Shown here piece after piece: positions 8,393 through 16,597 of a DNA stretch of 35,514 bases (positions are counted from its first letter, which is position 1; every line of letters starts with the position of its first letter). Source of the DNA: a virus. The position numbers were made by a program, and so were the translations under genes. The DNA is taken from positions 1-35,514 of the IMG/VR virus record IMGVR_UViG_3300024265_000144. One strand, 5' to 3'. Under the pieces are notes generated by a model. The model made no database searches. It was given only the letters and a program-made list of their open reading frames with translations, and was not told the DNA's origin.

Positions 8393-9049
8393 ATGGCAGA
8401 ATTACAAGATATAGAAATGATAATTTCTACAGATGATACCAAAGGAGTATTTGCGATATCATTAGTCGAGAAACCAGCAATTGAAGAAGATTTCATTGCT
8501 CTAAGTTCACACAGCAATTACGGTATCGATTTAAAGATCGCAGACAAAAAGCGTGGCGTTGTAGTTGGGCTAGCACTTGTTCCGGACAAAAGGATCTTTA
8601 GAGAAATGAAAGGACAGAAGTTTAACATCTTCTTTTCAAAATCAACCATTGCGAAGTCAGCGGAAATGTTCATGAAGAAGTTGCACCTGGCAGATGTAAC
8701 AGAAGAACATGCGGTTGACGTTGATGGACCGTTTGTATTTGAATCGTGGATAGTTGAAGATACTAAAAATGACAAGTCTAACATCTTTAACCTAAACGCT
8801 CCAGAAGGAAGCTGGGTTATCATGATGAAAATTAACAATGGTGAACTATTAGAAAAGATAGACAACGGAACGCTTAAAGGATTCTCAATTGAGGGTGGGT
8901 TTGACGGACTCGAAAAACTTGAACAGTCAGCAGTTGAACTAACCGACGACCAGAAAGTAAAGGAACTCCAAGACATCGTATCGGATGATAATTTATCAGA
9001 GAAGGGCAAGATTGAACAACTAAAAAAGAAGTTGAATGAGCAAGAGTAA
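8393..9049 (+). CDS. Prohead protease, XkdF-like, 218 aa
   Basis: The sequence matches the XkdF-type phage serine protease pattern. It has GVVVGLALVPDKRIFR near residues 55-70, then FNIFFSKSTI, a strand with FESWIVEDTKNDKSNIF, GSWVIMMKI, and the hallmark LKGFSIEGGF near residues 160-169. Such proteases mature the procapsid by cleaving the scaffold and capsid. It opens the head gene block and lies 1.3 kb before the major capsid gene. The acidic C-terminal tail (from about residue 180) may act as a scaffold-like or regulatory segment. It overlaps the next gene by 14 bases. Confidence 0.8.
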   Translation: MAELQDIEMIISTDDTKGVFAISLVEKPAIEEDFIALSSHSNYGIDLKIADKKRGVVVGLALVPDKRIFREMKGQKFNIFFSKSTIAKSAEMFMKKLHLADVTEEHAVDVDGPFVFESWIVEDTKNDKSNIFNLNAPEGSWVIMMKINNGELLEKIDNGTLKGFSIEGGFDGLEKLEQSAVELTDDQKVKELQDIVSDDNLSEKGKIEQLKKKLNEQE

Positions 9050-9227
9050 GAAGTCAAAAAAGACACCTGGTAAAGCGAGCCCGACTAGCGGTACAAGTTG
9101 TATCTGTGAAGACGAAACATACTCAGTAGATTGCTGTGATGGATCGTTACAGGCTCAAGGAATAGGAGCGCTTACAGGGCAGGGTATTTCTAACGTAACA
9201 AACATATCCACAGTACGAATTCTATAA
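9036..9227 (+). CDS. Small cysteine-containing structural-block protein, 63 aa
   Basis: The N-terminus is lysine-rich (MSKSKKSKKTPGK). Then comes a cysteine cluster (TSCICEDETYSVDCCDGSLQ) with four Cys in 15 residues, followed by a Gly/Thr-rich end. Small proteins with the 'YSV.CCDGSL.AQGIG' pattern recur between protease and capsid genes of Bacteroidetes phages, as far as I recall. The function is unknown. It may bind a metal or be a minor head component. The start overlaps the protease gene. Confidence 0.6.
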   Translation: MSKSKKSKKTPGKASPTSGTSCICEDETYSVDCCDGSLQAQGIGALTGQGISNVTNISTVRIL

Positions 9228-9268
9228 TGAAACAGCAACAGTAATTTTTAAAATAAAGTTATATAATT

Positions 9269-9880
9269 ATGAGTAAAGAAAAAACAACAGCAAAATCAAT
9301 TCTAGATAAAGTCATAGTTGCTTTAGGATTAGAAAAGGAGCCGTTTAAACTTTCGCAAATCAAGGCAGAAGGAAAAATCGAGCTAGCACAAGTTAAGACC
9401 GACAAGGGCGTTGTCTTAGAGGCTGAAGTATTCGAAGCTGGTCAATCAGTAGGCATTGTACAGGAAGAAGGTATTGTAGCTTTACCAGTTGGAGACTACA
9501 CACTTGAAGACGGTAGCGTATTGGTAGTTCGTGAAGAAGGTATCATTGCAGAAATCAAAGCAGCCGGTGAAACTGAAGCAGCAACCGACGAAGACAAAGA
9601 GTTAACCGATAAAGTTAAAAAGGTGGTTGAGTCAGTAAGCAAAGAGACATTCTTTTCTAAACAAGACGGTGAGTCGTTACTTGAAGCAGTAACCAAATTA
9701 ACTGAACACATCGAGGCATCTATTAAAAACGGTGAAGAGACAGAAACCACTGAAAGTGTTGAATTATCGAAGCCTCCTAAGTCAATCAAACCAAACCCTG
9801 AGCAAAAAGAAAGAAAAGTAATTAATTACACGAATGGAGAAACGTCAAACACACGAATCGAAAACATCCTTCGTAAATAA
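9269..9880 (+). CDS. Putative scaffold or head assembly protein, 203 aa
   Basis: Acidic, helix-rich and low in aromatic residues. An N-terminal ~90-residue part contains a small beta module (LPVGDYTLEDGSVLVVREEG). A charged helical stretch follows (KELTDKVKKVVESVSKETFF), and a basic tail ends in NTRIENILRK. Composition and place between protease and capsid fit a scaffold, which is degraded by the protease. A motif-based assignment is not possible. Confidence 0.55.
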   Translation: MSKEKTTAKSILDKVIVALGLEKEPFKLSQIKAEGKIELAQVKTDKGVVLEAEVFEAGQSVGIVQEEGIVALPVGDYTLEDGSVLVVREEGIIAEIKAAGETEAATDEDKELTDKVKKVVESVSKETFFSKQDGESLLEAVTKLTEHIEASIKNGEETETTESVELSKPPKSIKPNPEQKERKVINYTNGETSNTRIENILRK

Positions 9881-9899
9881 CAATTAAAAAAGAAAAAAG

Positions 9900-10298
9900 A
9901 TGAGCATATCAAACGATGTACAAAGAGATAGATTCTCTTCAACACCATTAACAGCAGACACTACACTAACTGTTGCAGATTCAGGGGAAGTTATTTTCCT
10001 TGACGCAGTAGGTGAAGCGATTACACTTCCAGCGGTAGCAGATGCGGCAAACGTAAAATTCAAATTTATAGTTGCAGCGGCGGTAATTACTTCAGCATGG
10101 ACTATCGTAGCAGATGCGGCAAAGGTTTTCGGTAGCGTAACAGAGGCGGGTCTTGTTCAATTAGCTTCAGCGGAAACCACACTAACTATTGTACATACAA
10201 AATCTATCGAAGGGGATTGGATTACTTTAGAAAGCGATGGTACCAACTGGTATCTAGCAGGTCAATTTTCAGTAGCAGCTAGCTTCACAACAGCATAA
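9900..10298 (+). CDS. Putative head decoration protein, 132 aa
   Basis: A beta-rich, Ala/Thr/Val-rich protein with no charge clusters. Its pattern is TLTVADSGEVIFLDAVGEAITLP, then FKFIVAA, and ends with GDWITLESDGTNWYLAGQF. This strand order, 'fill-in' at GEAITLPA and a closing 'SDGTNWY.sGq', is common in small phage proteins encoded just before the capsid gene and thought to decorate heads. It follows an A-rich leader (AATTAAAAAAGAAAAAAG). Confidence 0.55.
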   Translation: MSISNDVQRDRFSSTPLTADTTLTVADSGEVIFLDAVGEAITLPAVADAANVKFKFIVAAAVITSAWTIVADAAKVFGSVTEAGLVQLASAETTLTIVHTKSIEGDWITLESDGTNWYLAGQFSVAASFTTA

Positions 10299-10326
10299 TA
10301 ATAATCATTAAAACAAAAAATTAGTT

Positions 10327-11277
10327 ATGGCAACTACAAACAATATCACAACAACTTTTGCAGGGGAGGCAGCTAGGGACTATCTAACAGCAGCACTTTT
10401 GACAGGTAACACACTTGCAAACAACTTAATTACGATTAAACCCAATATTAAGTTCAAACATGCTTTACGAAGAGCAGATTCAACAGCAGGAATTGCGGAC
10501 GCATCATGTGACTTCAGTGCAACTGGAACAGTAACTTTAGACGAGAGATCATTGGAGCCAAAAGAACTCCAGGTAAACAAACAATTCTGTAAAGATGACT
10601 TTCAAAGTGATTGGGACGCAATGAGCATGGGTATTTCTGCTCACGATAAATTGCCGCCTAACTTTCAATCGTTCATTATTGAACACCACGTTAAACTGGT
10701 ATCGAGACAAACAGAGATTGATATTTGGCAAGGTACTGCAACGGCTGGTTCATTTATTGGCCTTGAAACAAGAATGTTAACGGAAGCAGATCAACCAACA
10801 GCACAAGAGGTTACAGGAACAGGTCTTACAGCAGCAAACATTATCGCGGAAATGCGTAAAGTGGTTGATGCAACGCCTACTAGATTGAAATCATTGGATG
10901 ACTTCAGGATTTATATCCCAGTTAGCGCGAAGACTTTTTATATCCAAGCATTAGGGGGATTCGGAGCTTCAGGACTAGGAGCTAATGGTATTCAAGGGAA
11001 CGGATCAATGTGGTTCCAGAACGGACCTTTAACTATTGACGGTTTCCAAATTGAGGTGGCGCACGGGATGAGCGACGACGTAATGATCGCAGGTCCTAAG
11101 TCTAACTTCTTCTTCGGAACTGGTTTAATGAACGATCAGAATATGGTTAAGATTTTAGATATGGCAGACATCGATCTTTCTCAAAATGTTCGTTTAGGCA
11201 TGCGCTATACAGCAGCTACACAAATTGCATTTGGTGGTGACGTAATCACTTACGGTATTGTAAACGGTTCTAACTAA
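10327..11277 (+). CDS. Major capsid protein, 316 aa
   Basis: Size, position (after protease, scaffold-like and decoration-like genes, before a strong terminator) and sequence character fit an HK97-fold major capsid protein of Bacteroidetes phages. The N-terminal arm is followed by KELQVNKQFCKDDFQSDWDA, a central helix, and a C-terminal half with FQIEVAHGMSDDVMIAGPKS and FFGTGLMND, which resembles capsid P/A-domain strands. There is no obvious signal or membrane segment. The closely following terminator at 11302 suggests a high-copy transcript. Confidence 0.8.
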   Translation: MATTNNITTTFAGEAARDYLTAALLTGNTLANNLITIKPNIKFKHALRRADSTAGIADASCDFSATGTVTLDERSLEPKELQVNKQFCKDDFQSDWDAMSMGISAHDKLPPNFQSFIIEHHVKLVSRQTEIDIWQGTATAGSFIGLETRMLTEADQPTAQEVTGTGLTAANIIAEMRKVVDATPTRLKSLDDFRIYIPVSAKTFYIQALGGFGASGLGANGIQGNGSMWFQNGPLTIDGFQIEVAHGMSDDVMIAGPKSNFFFGTGLMNDQNMVKILDMADIDLSQNVRLGMRYTAATQIAFGGDVITYGIVNGSN

Positions 11278-11301
11278 AATTAGAGTAAATAACTAATAGA
11301 G

Positions 11302-11333
11302 GGGGATAGGGTTCGACTCCATCCCCTTTTTTT
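11302..11333 (+). terminator. Strong rho-independent terminator after the capsid gene
   Basis: GGGGAT at 11302-11307 pairs with ATCCCC at 11321-11326, with extra pairs inside, and is followed by seven T. The apical part (GGGTTCGACTCC) happens to look like a tRNA T-arm. Confidence 0.9.
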
Positions 11334-11356
11334 ATAAACAATTAAAAATAGAAAAA

Positions 11357-11899
11357 ATGGCATGTGATATAAGCAAAGGGCGCGCGGAGGTATGTAAGGA
11401 TAGTATTGGTGGATTAAGAAATATTTATTTCGTGAACTTCGACCCTACAATTACATACACCTTTGACGCGATCAATACGGACGCTATTGAAGCGGTTTCA
11501 GGGACGCCGACTTTACATAAATACGAATTGAAAAGTGATGACTCAACGTTCATTCAAACAACCAACAGTGACCGAAACGCGGGTACATCCTTCGAGTCCC
11601 AAGAATTGGCTATTACGTTAAAGAAACTGACTGTTGAGTCTCATAGGGAAATCAAGCTTTTGATCTTTGGAAGAACAAATGTTGTTATTGAAGACAATAA
11701 CAGTAATTTCTTCTTAATGGGTATCGATTTTGGGGCTGAAGTAACAGGAGGTACAACTGTCACCGGTGGAGCTAAAGGCGACTTGAGCGGTTACACGTTA
11801 ACTCTGGTGGCAGAGGAAAAGACAAAAGCTAACTTTTTTGAAGCAACTACAGAAGCAGGATTATTGAGTGCCGGGTACGGAAGTGTAGTAACCGGATAG
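11357..11899 (+). CDS. Putative major tail (tube) protein, 180 aa
   Basis: A beta-rich protein of tail-tube size. It begins MACDISKGRAEVCKDSIGGL and contains the pattern LLIFGRTNVVIEDNNSNFFLMG, then GAEVTGGTTVTGGAKGDLSGYTLTLVAEE. This pattern recurs in a family encoded near the capsid gene in Bacteroidetes phages, and I think it is the tube protein. It has its own terminators on both sides (11302 and 11922), consistent with a separately tuned, abundant product. No other gene in the window is a better tube candidate. Confidence 0.55.
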   Translation: MACDISKGRAEVCKDSIGGLRNIYFVNFDPTITYTFDAINTDAIEAVSGTPTLHKYELKSDDSTFIQTTNSDRNAGTSFESQELAITLKKLTVESHREIKLLIFGRTNVVIEDNNSNFFLMGIDFGAEVTGGTTVTGGAKGDLSGYTLTLVAEEKTKANFFEATTEAGLLSAGYGSVVTG

Positions 11900-11921
11900 T
11901 AAATGGTGTCTATAATAAACG

Positions 11922-11949
11922 AAGCCCGTCCTAATAAGATGGGCTTTTT
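11922..11949 (+). terminator. Rho-independent terminator
   Basis: AAGCCCGTC at 11922-11930 pairs with GATGGGCTT at 11938-11946 (one G-U), loop CTAATAA, followed by T. Flanking AACGAA/TTCGTT also pair, so it could work in both directions. Confidence 0.9.
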
Positions 11950-11967
11950 CGTTAACAAAAAAAAATG

Positions 11968-11987
11968 AGATCGGTTACTTAAATATG
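11968..11987 (+). promoter_or_regulatory. 20-bp conserved leader element, copy 2
   Basis: AGATCGGTTACTTAAATATG differs from the element at 648-667 at only two positions, ends in the same way with the start codon, and again lies 20-30 bases after a terminator. It probably starts the portal/connector/fibre transcript. Confidence 0.5.
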
Positions 11988-12311
11988 ATCGTACTAAAGG
12001 AACAAGGAGCGTCACAAGAATTCAAAATCATCCCAAGGGAATTAGTTGCGACAACTATGAATATTTTGGATGAGGCTCAAGGTACAGATGTAGACATCCT
12101 TATTACGCCTTCAGTGGATCGGTATTATTTGGTCATTGATGCAATAGTTACTTTGATTCAGGACAGACACTACATTTTGAAGGTATTTAACGGTTCTGTT
12201 GAAGTATATAGGGATAGAATCTTTTGTACTAACCAAGTTGTTCCTGATTACTCAGTAAATGACGGAGAATACAAAGAAAACCCTTCAAACAACGACTTTA
12301 TTATCATTTAA
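11985..12311 (+). CDS. Small structural-block protein, 108 aa
   Basis: First gene after the terminator at 11922, starting inside the conserved 20-bp leader. The sequence (MIVLKEQGASQEFKIIPREL, later YYLVIDAIVTLIQDRHYILKVF) is predominantly beta and carries no membrane segment. Similar small proteins sit before the portal gene in related phages, as far as I recall. The role may be a minor head or neck component. It ends six bases before the portal gene. Confidence 0.55.
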   Translation: MIVLKEQGASQEFKIIPRELVATTMNILDEAQGTDVDILITPSVDRYYLVIDAIVTLIQDRHYILKVFNGSVEVYRDRIFCTNQVVPDYSVNDGEYKENPSNNDFIII

Positions 12312-12317
12312 CAGTAT

Positions 12318-14120
12318 ATGAGCGAAGAAAACATAAATACCAACTTTGACCCCATAGTTTTACAGTTAGGAATGACTGAACAACCAATTGTTACGGAGCC
12401 AACGAACACAACTGATAAATGGGTCGCATTTGGAGAGAATAACGACTACTACGATCATATTATCGGAAGGTATCGGAACTCAACAACGAACAACGCTGTA
12501 ATAAACAACATTAGCCGCCTTATTTATGGCAAAGGGTTGGATGCTATCGATGCATCAATGAAACCCGGTCAGTTCGCAGCTATGAAGATGTTGTTCCCTT
12601 CTGAAGTAGTTCGAAAGGTGTCTATTGAATTAAAAATGCTTGGGCAATGTGCTTTTCAGGTACATTATAACGATTCACACACTCAAGTCATAAAGGTAGA
12701 TCATTTCCCTGTTCATTTGTTACGTGCTGAGAAGGTAAACGACGACGGGGACATTGTTGCATATTGGTGGTCGAGTGATTGGAGTAATCTCCGTGATTTT
12801 CCAGCTAAAAGAATACCATCGTTCGGAACTTCAAAAGAAGCAGTCGAAATATGCTTTATACGCCCTTATTCAGTGGGTATGGTGTACTACAGTACTGTTG
12901 ACTACCAAGGTAGTTTACCGTATGCAGTATTAGAAGAAGAAATATCAGATTATCTAATAAACGATGTACAAAATGGGTTTTCCGGTACCACTGTAGTGAA
13001 CTTTCCAGGTGTTCCAAGCGAAGAACGCAGGGAAATCACGAAAGCACAAGTTATTAATAAGTTAACGGGCGCGAAAGGCGAGAAGGTAATAGTTGGATTC
13101 AACGCCGACGGTGACAAGAAGACCACAGTCGAGAAAGTACCTTTAGATAACGCACCAGACCATTACAATATGCTTTCTACAGAAGCGAAGGCCAAAATAC
13201 TAAACGGACATAACGTAGTATCGCCCATGATTGTAGGGATAGAGAAGGAATCAAGCGGATTCGGTGATAATGGAGCAGAACTAAGAACAGCAAGCAGTTA
13301 TTTCTACAATACTGTTGTAGTTCCATTCCAAGACTTACTTATTGACGGTATTGATAAGATATTAGCTGTTAACGGGATCATGTTGGACCTATTCTTTAGA
13401 AGATTGGACTTATTGGAAGATTTAGAGGCGAAACGACAACAAAAAGAAGAGACCACACTTAAGTTCGAACGACACGAACACATGCATACGTTACTTGATG
13501 AGTTTGGCGAAGAAGAAGACCCTGAGGAATGGGTGTTAGTAGATGAAAGGGAGGTTGATTACGACGATGAAGATAGACTTAACGATGAAGTTAGTTTGTG
13601 GGACCTCGGGTTAACACCTGGAAACAAGTTAATCTATAAACTTAAAGTGTTGCTAGCAAGCACAGGGATAGCTCGTGGTAACGCACGAAGCACTCAAGAT
13701 GCAAAGATAGGTGACTCATTCTTTAAAGTACGATACCAGTATGACGGATCTGGTTCTCCGGATAGAGAGTTTTGCAAACTTATGATGAGTGCAAAGAAGA
13801 TTTACCGCAAAGAAGATGTAATTCGAATGGGTGCCGTTGCTGTTAACCCTGGATTTGGCGAAGATGGCTCAGATACTTATTCAATTTGGCTTTATAAAGG
13901 TGGTGCAAGGTGCGAACACAAGTGGAAGCGCAAAACATACATGAGTAAAACACGCTCCATTGATGTAAACAGCCCTTTAGCACCCACAATAAGCACGAAT
14001 AGGGCAGAATCCTTCGGTTATCGAGTAAGAAACGACAGAAGAGTAGCTATGAAGCCTACAGACATGCCAATGAAAGGATTCTCACCACGTAATACTAACA
14101 AACCAAGTGACGCACAATAA
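12318..14120 (+). CDS. Portal protein with Cys/His C-terminal extension, 600 aa
   Basis: The N-terminal ~370 residues match Bacteroidetes-phage portal proteins. WVAFGENNDYYDHIIGRYRN near residue 35 is followed by NNISRLIYGKG and, in the middle, EKESSGFGDNGAELRTASSY. Portals form the dodecameric DNA gate at the capsid vertex. After an acidic linker (about residues 395-430) comes a separate C-terminal region with DREFCKLMMSAKKIYRKED, then NPGFG, YSIWLYKGGARCEHKWKR. Its conserved Cys and His recall the metal-binding end of MuF-like minor capsid proteins, so this may be a portal-MuF type fusion. The portal lies after the capsid gene here, the reverse of the usual order. Confidence 0.8.
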   Translation: MSEENINTNFDPIVLQLGMTEQPIVTEPTNTTDKWVAFGENNDYYDHIIGRYRNSTTNNAVINNISRLIYGKGLDAIDASMKPGQFAAMKMLFPSEVVRKVSIELKMLGQCAFQVHYNDSHTQVIKVDHFPVHLLRAEKVNDDGDIVAYWWSSDWSNLRDFPAKRIPSFGTSKEAVEICFIRPYSVGMVYYSTVDYQGSLPYAVLEEEISDYLINDVQNGFSGTTVVNFPGVPSEERREITKAQVINKLTGAKGEKVIVGFNADGDKKTTVEKVPLDNAPDHYNMLSTEAKAKILNGHNVVSPMIVGIEKESSGFGDNGAELRTASSYFYNTVVVPFQDLLIDGIDKILAVNGIMLDLFFRRLDLLEDLEAKRQQKEETTLKFERHEHMHTLLDEFGEEEDPEEWVLVDEREVDYDDEDRLNDEVSLWDLGLTPGNKLIYKLKVLLASTGIARGNARSTQDAKIGDSFFKVRYQYDGSGSPDREFCKLMMSAKKIYRKEDVIRMGAVAVNPGFGEDGSDTYSIWLYKGGARCEHKWKRKTYMSKTRSIDVNSPLAPTISTNRAESFGYRVRNDRRVAMKPTDMPMKGFSPRNTNKPSDAQ

Positions 14121-14127
14121 CTAAGAT

Positions 14128-14628
14128 ATGGCAGAATCATTATTAATAACAACAGCTGATATAGTTAAGTTCACATCGATGAATGGAGGTGTTGACGTTG
14201 ATAAGTTTGTACAATATGCTAAAATAGCTCAGGATGTACATATTCAAAATTATTTAGGGACTAAGCTATTTAGAAAGATTCAAGATGATATAGAAGCTGA
14301 TACTTTAATCGATCCATACTTGGCTTTGGTCACTGATTTCGTTAAACCAATGTTGATACACTGGACAATGGTAGAGTACTTACCGTATGCACCGTACACA
14401 ATTGCCAACGGGGGGGTATTTCTGCACAGTTCAGAAAATAGTGAAGGTATAACAAGGGGTGCGCTTTCGGACCTGTTAGAGGCGCAAAGAAACACCGCAC
14501 AAGGATATACACAAAGGTTCCTGGACTTTATTTGTGCTAATCAATCGGACTTTCCGGAATACAGCACGAATACAAGTGGTGATATGTTCCCGGATAGAAA
14601 CACGAACTTCACTGGCTGGGAATTATGA
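14128..14628 (+). CDS. Head-tail connector/adaptor protein, 166 aa
   Basis: Helical protein (ITTADIVKFTSMNGGVDVDK, later YAKIAQDVHIQNYLGTKLF) of the type encoded right after the portal gene and thought to form the head completion adaptor ring beneath it. The pattern 'I..YLG..Ly..i..d' is frequent in such adaptors. It is eight bases after the portal stop and ends in an ATGA overlap with the next small ORF. The call comes from pattern and gene order. Confidence 0.6.
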   Translation: MAESLLITTADIVKFTSMNGGVDVDKFVQYAKIAQDVHIQNYLGTKLFRKIQDDIEADTLIDPYLALVTDFVKPMLIHWTMVEYLPYAPYTIANGGVFLHSSENSEGITRGALSDLLEAQRNTAQGYTQRFLDFICANQSDFPEYSTNTSGDMFPDRNTNFTGWEL

Positions 14629-14723
14629 ACAAGAAAAAGAACTATAAGCCTAAACAGGCCAATATTAAGAAACTGAAACTATTTCTAAAGAAATACAACG
14701 ATGGCAGAGATAAAAGTAATTGA
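14625..14723 (+). CDS. Very small basic protein, 32 aa
   Basis: ATG at 14625 overlaps the previous stop (ATGA) and the frame runs 23 bases into the next gene. The product (MNKKKNYKPKQANIKKLKLF and on) is nearly all Lys/Asn/Leu. The overlap geometry suggests a translated coupling peptide. It could equally be chance, as no family is known to me. Confidence 0.35.
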   Translation: MNKKKNYKPKQANIKKLKLFLKKYNDGRDKSN

Positions 14724-15801
14724 TTTACCGGCAGCCGGAGCCCTAACGGGAGCCGAAGTCATGTTAGTTGAGCAAGGGTCCACAACTTCAAGGTCTACTG
14801 CTCAGGCTATCGCGGATTTAAACCCAGAGAAACACCTCGGTACAGACGATTTAACAATTGATCAGTCTTTGGCAACGAGATTCTTAAGAACAGGGGGAAA
14901 TCTAGTTGGGGATGTTTTTTCAATTCAAACACTTGCAGGCACTAAAATAATTGACTTCAGAGGTGACAACACCATAACACTTCCCACTGGTTTTTTAGGA
15001 ATAGGTACTACAAGTATAGGCCCGGGTTTTGGAGGGCATAGATTAGTAATTGCAAACACCGCAAGCGGGTCCGGATTACTTGTACAACAATCAGGAGCAA
15101 ATGGCGAAGGTGTTTCAGTAACATTGACAGCTACAGGAGGCAGTACTGTTACCGGATTTGAGTGTACAAGTAGCAATGCGACTACAGTAACTAAATTAGG
15201 TTCAAGATATGATATTACAGGTTCAAGTACTGCTAATTTTGCTATAGATATTGTGAACGGTGATGTCAGAACTGGCACTGGTACAACTAACTTTGACATT
15301 GGGGGTGACTTAGCAACCGACACGATCAACTTCGAGAATGCTTCGGGAACTAATATAATGACAATTCAAGGTGATGGAGATATTAATGCTTTTGATGCGG
15401 CGGCAGCTAATTATGTCAACTTTGATCATTCGACAGGGATATTAAAAACTACAGCAAGTGAGGTTGGGAATATTGGTACAGCGGTACAATATGCGTTTAA
15501 CGTTTTCTCGCGTCTATCTTCATCATCGGGAGTAGCGAGAATGCATAATAGCTCTGGAGGTGTTATATTTGATATGAGGCAGGCATCAGGTCATGGCACT
15601 TTAGCCCTGAAAGATTCATCAGGAGTTACACAAGCATTCATAAACACACAAGCCGGAACAATAGAGACAAGTATAAAGTTTATAGTTAATTCATTATCAG
15701 GAATAACAGAAGTTGTAGCTTTTGGCGGTGGATCAACCGGAGAAGTTGCAACACTAACAATTACAGGGGGAATAATAACAGCACGTACATTAGTACCATA
15801 A
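14701..15801 (+). CDS. Tail fibre/receptor-binding-like protein, 366 aa
   Basis: The N-terminus MAEIKVIDLPAAGALTGAEV resembles the small anchor found at the start of many phage fibre proteins ('i.dLp....l.g.d.....'). The rest is a Gly/Thr/Ser/Ala-rich, cysteine-poor beta repeat with recurring units of the type 'GTGTTNFDIGGDLATDTINF' and 'ASGTNIMTIQGDGDI', as in fibrous trimeric proteins. It begins a run of four probable surface proteins. Host adhesion is the probable job. There is no visible intramolecular chaperone end. Confidence 0.6.
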   Translation: MAEIKVIDLPAAGALTGAEVMLVEQGSTTSRSTAQAIADLNPEKHLGTDDLTIDQSLATRFLRTGGNLVGDVFSIQTLAGTKIIDFRGDNTITLPTGFLGIGTTSIGPGFGGHRLVIANTASGSGLLVQQSGANGEGVSVTLTATGGSTVTGFECTSSNATTVTKLGSRYDITGSSTANFAIDIVNGDVRTGTGTTNFDIGGDLATDTINFENASGTNIMTIQGDGDINAFDAAAANYVNFDHSTGILKTTASEVGNIGTAVQYAFNVFSRLSSSSGVARMHNSSGGVIFDMRQASGHGTLALKDSSGVTQAFINTQAGTIETSIKFIVNSLSGITEVVAFGGGSTGEVATLTITGGIITARTLVP

Positions 15802-15812
15802 ACAATAACGAA

Positions 15813-16172
15813 ATGAAACTAGAAACAACAATAGACGTAACATATAATGTTAAAGGAACAATCAAGAAGCAAGAAACAGGTAAGCTAGTATTACGTATAA
15901 CAAACACTTCATGGATGGATGATTTCGATAAAGTAGGTGTTAATTATAAATACTTAAGACCTGACGAAACATTGGTTAGTACAGGATCATTCACTGCTAC
16001 AAATGGAGACATCAACGCGATCTATGATGCAATAAAGGGAAGTATACCAGAAGGTTTAAATCAAACGGAACACACAAAGTATAAATTCTACTTAGCTGCA
16101 CAAATTGAAATGTCTACATCTTTGGAAATACAAGTTTCTGAAATTACACTAGATCCAGAATCGCAACAATAA
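15813..16172 (+). CDS. Small structural-block protein, 119 aa
   Basis: Beta-rich and slightly acidic (MKLETTIDVTYNVKGTIKKQ, then LVLRITNTSWMDDF). The gene lies between two fibre-like genes, so a fibre accessory or tail appendage part is likely. I recognise no motif. The C-terminus (LEIQVSEITLDPESQQ) looks complete. Confidence 0.5.
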   Translation: MKLETTIDVTYNVKGTIKKQETGKLVLRITNTSWMDDFDKVGVNYKYLRPDETLVSTGSFTATNGDINAIYDAIKGSIPEGLNQTEHTKYKFYLAAQIEMSTSLEIQVSEITLDPESQQ

Positions 16173-16215
16173 AATTTTAATCGAGTTATATAAATAACAA
16201 TTAACACTAAGAAAA

Positions 16216-16593
16216 ATGGCAATTACAAATAACGGAACAGAGAATAAATTACCTGCTCAACAGGTTCCAACAGGGTATACACGACCAACTATTACTACGT
16301 TTGATATAGTAGGGGAGTATCAAAAAACTTTAACGCTTTCAGTATTAAAAGTTACTGTTGATGACGCTACAGAGGCTACTACGATGACCAACATCTTCGA
16401 CGATGCAGTTATCGGCCTGGACAAGCAAGTTGCGGATCTCGTTACAGCGGAATACGACGCAACGGCAACAGTCAATTCATTCGCTCAACTTGTAGCAATG
16501 ACAGACAACATAGTTGTTGAAGGTCCTAACTTCCTAACAGACGCAGCAACGAGCTATGTGTGTACAGTAAGATTATTCGTTCAAATAGTATAA
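16216..16593 (+). CDS. Small structural-block protein, 125 aa
   Basis: Thr/Ala/Val-rich (YTRPTITTFDIVGEYQKTL, then TVDDATEATTMTNIFDD), with no membrane segment. It is preceded by an A-rich leader like those of the decoration and capsid genes (ACAATTAACACTAAGAAAA), which suggests good expression in the virion block. The function is unknown, but a minor virion component is reasonable. Confidence 0.5.
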   Translation: MAITNNGTENKLPAQQVPTGYTRPTITTFDIVGEYQKTLTLSVLKVTVDDATEATTMTNIFDDAVIGLDKQVADLVTAEYDATATVNSFAQLVAMTDNIVVEGPNFLTDAATSYVCTVRLFVQIV

Positions 16594-16597
16594 GATC

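Noticed and set aside
8518-9066. 182-codon minus-strand frame opposite the protease gene
   Set aside because: The plus strand encodes a clear XkdF-like protease. The minus frame is Ser-rich shadow sequence without motifs.
11302-11326. tRNA T-arm-like GGGTTCGACTCC, possible tRNA remnant or attP core
   Set aside because: No acceptor, D or anticodon arm is present and there is no integrase. The element is a complete terminator hairpin with a T run.
15000-15800. Possible diversity-generating target in the fibre gene
   Set aside because: No reverse transcriptase gene or template repeat is present in the window.
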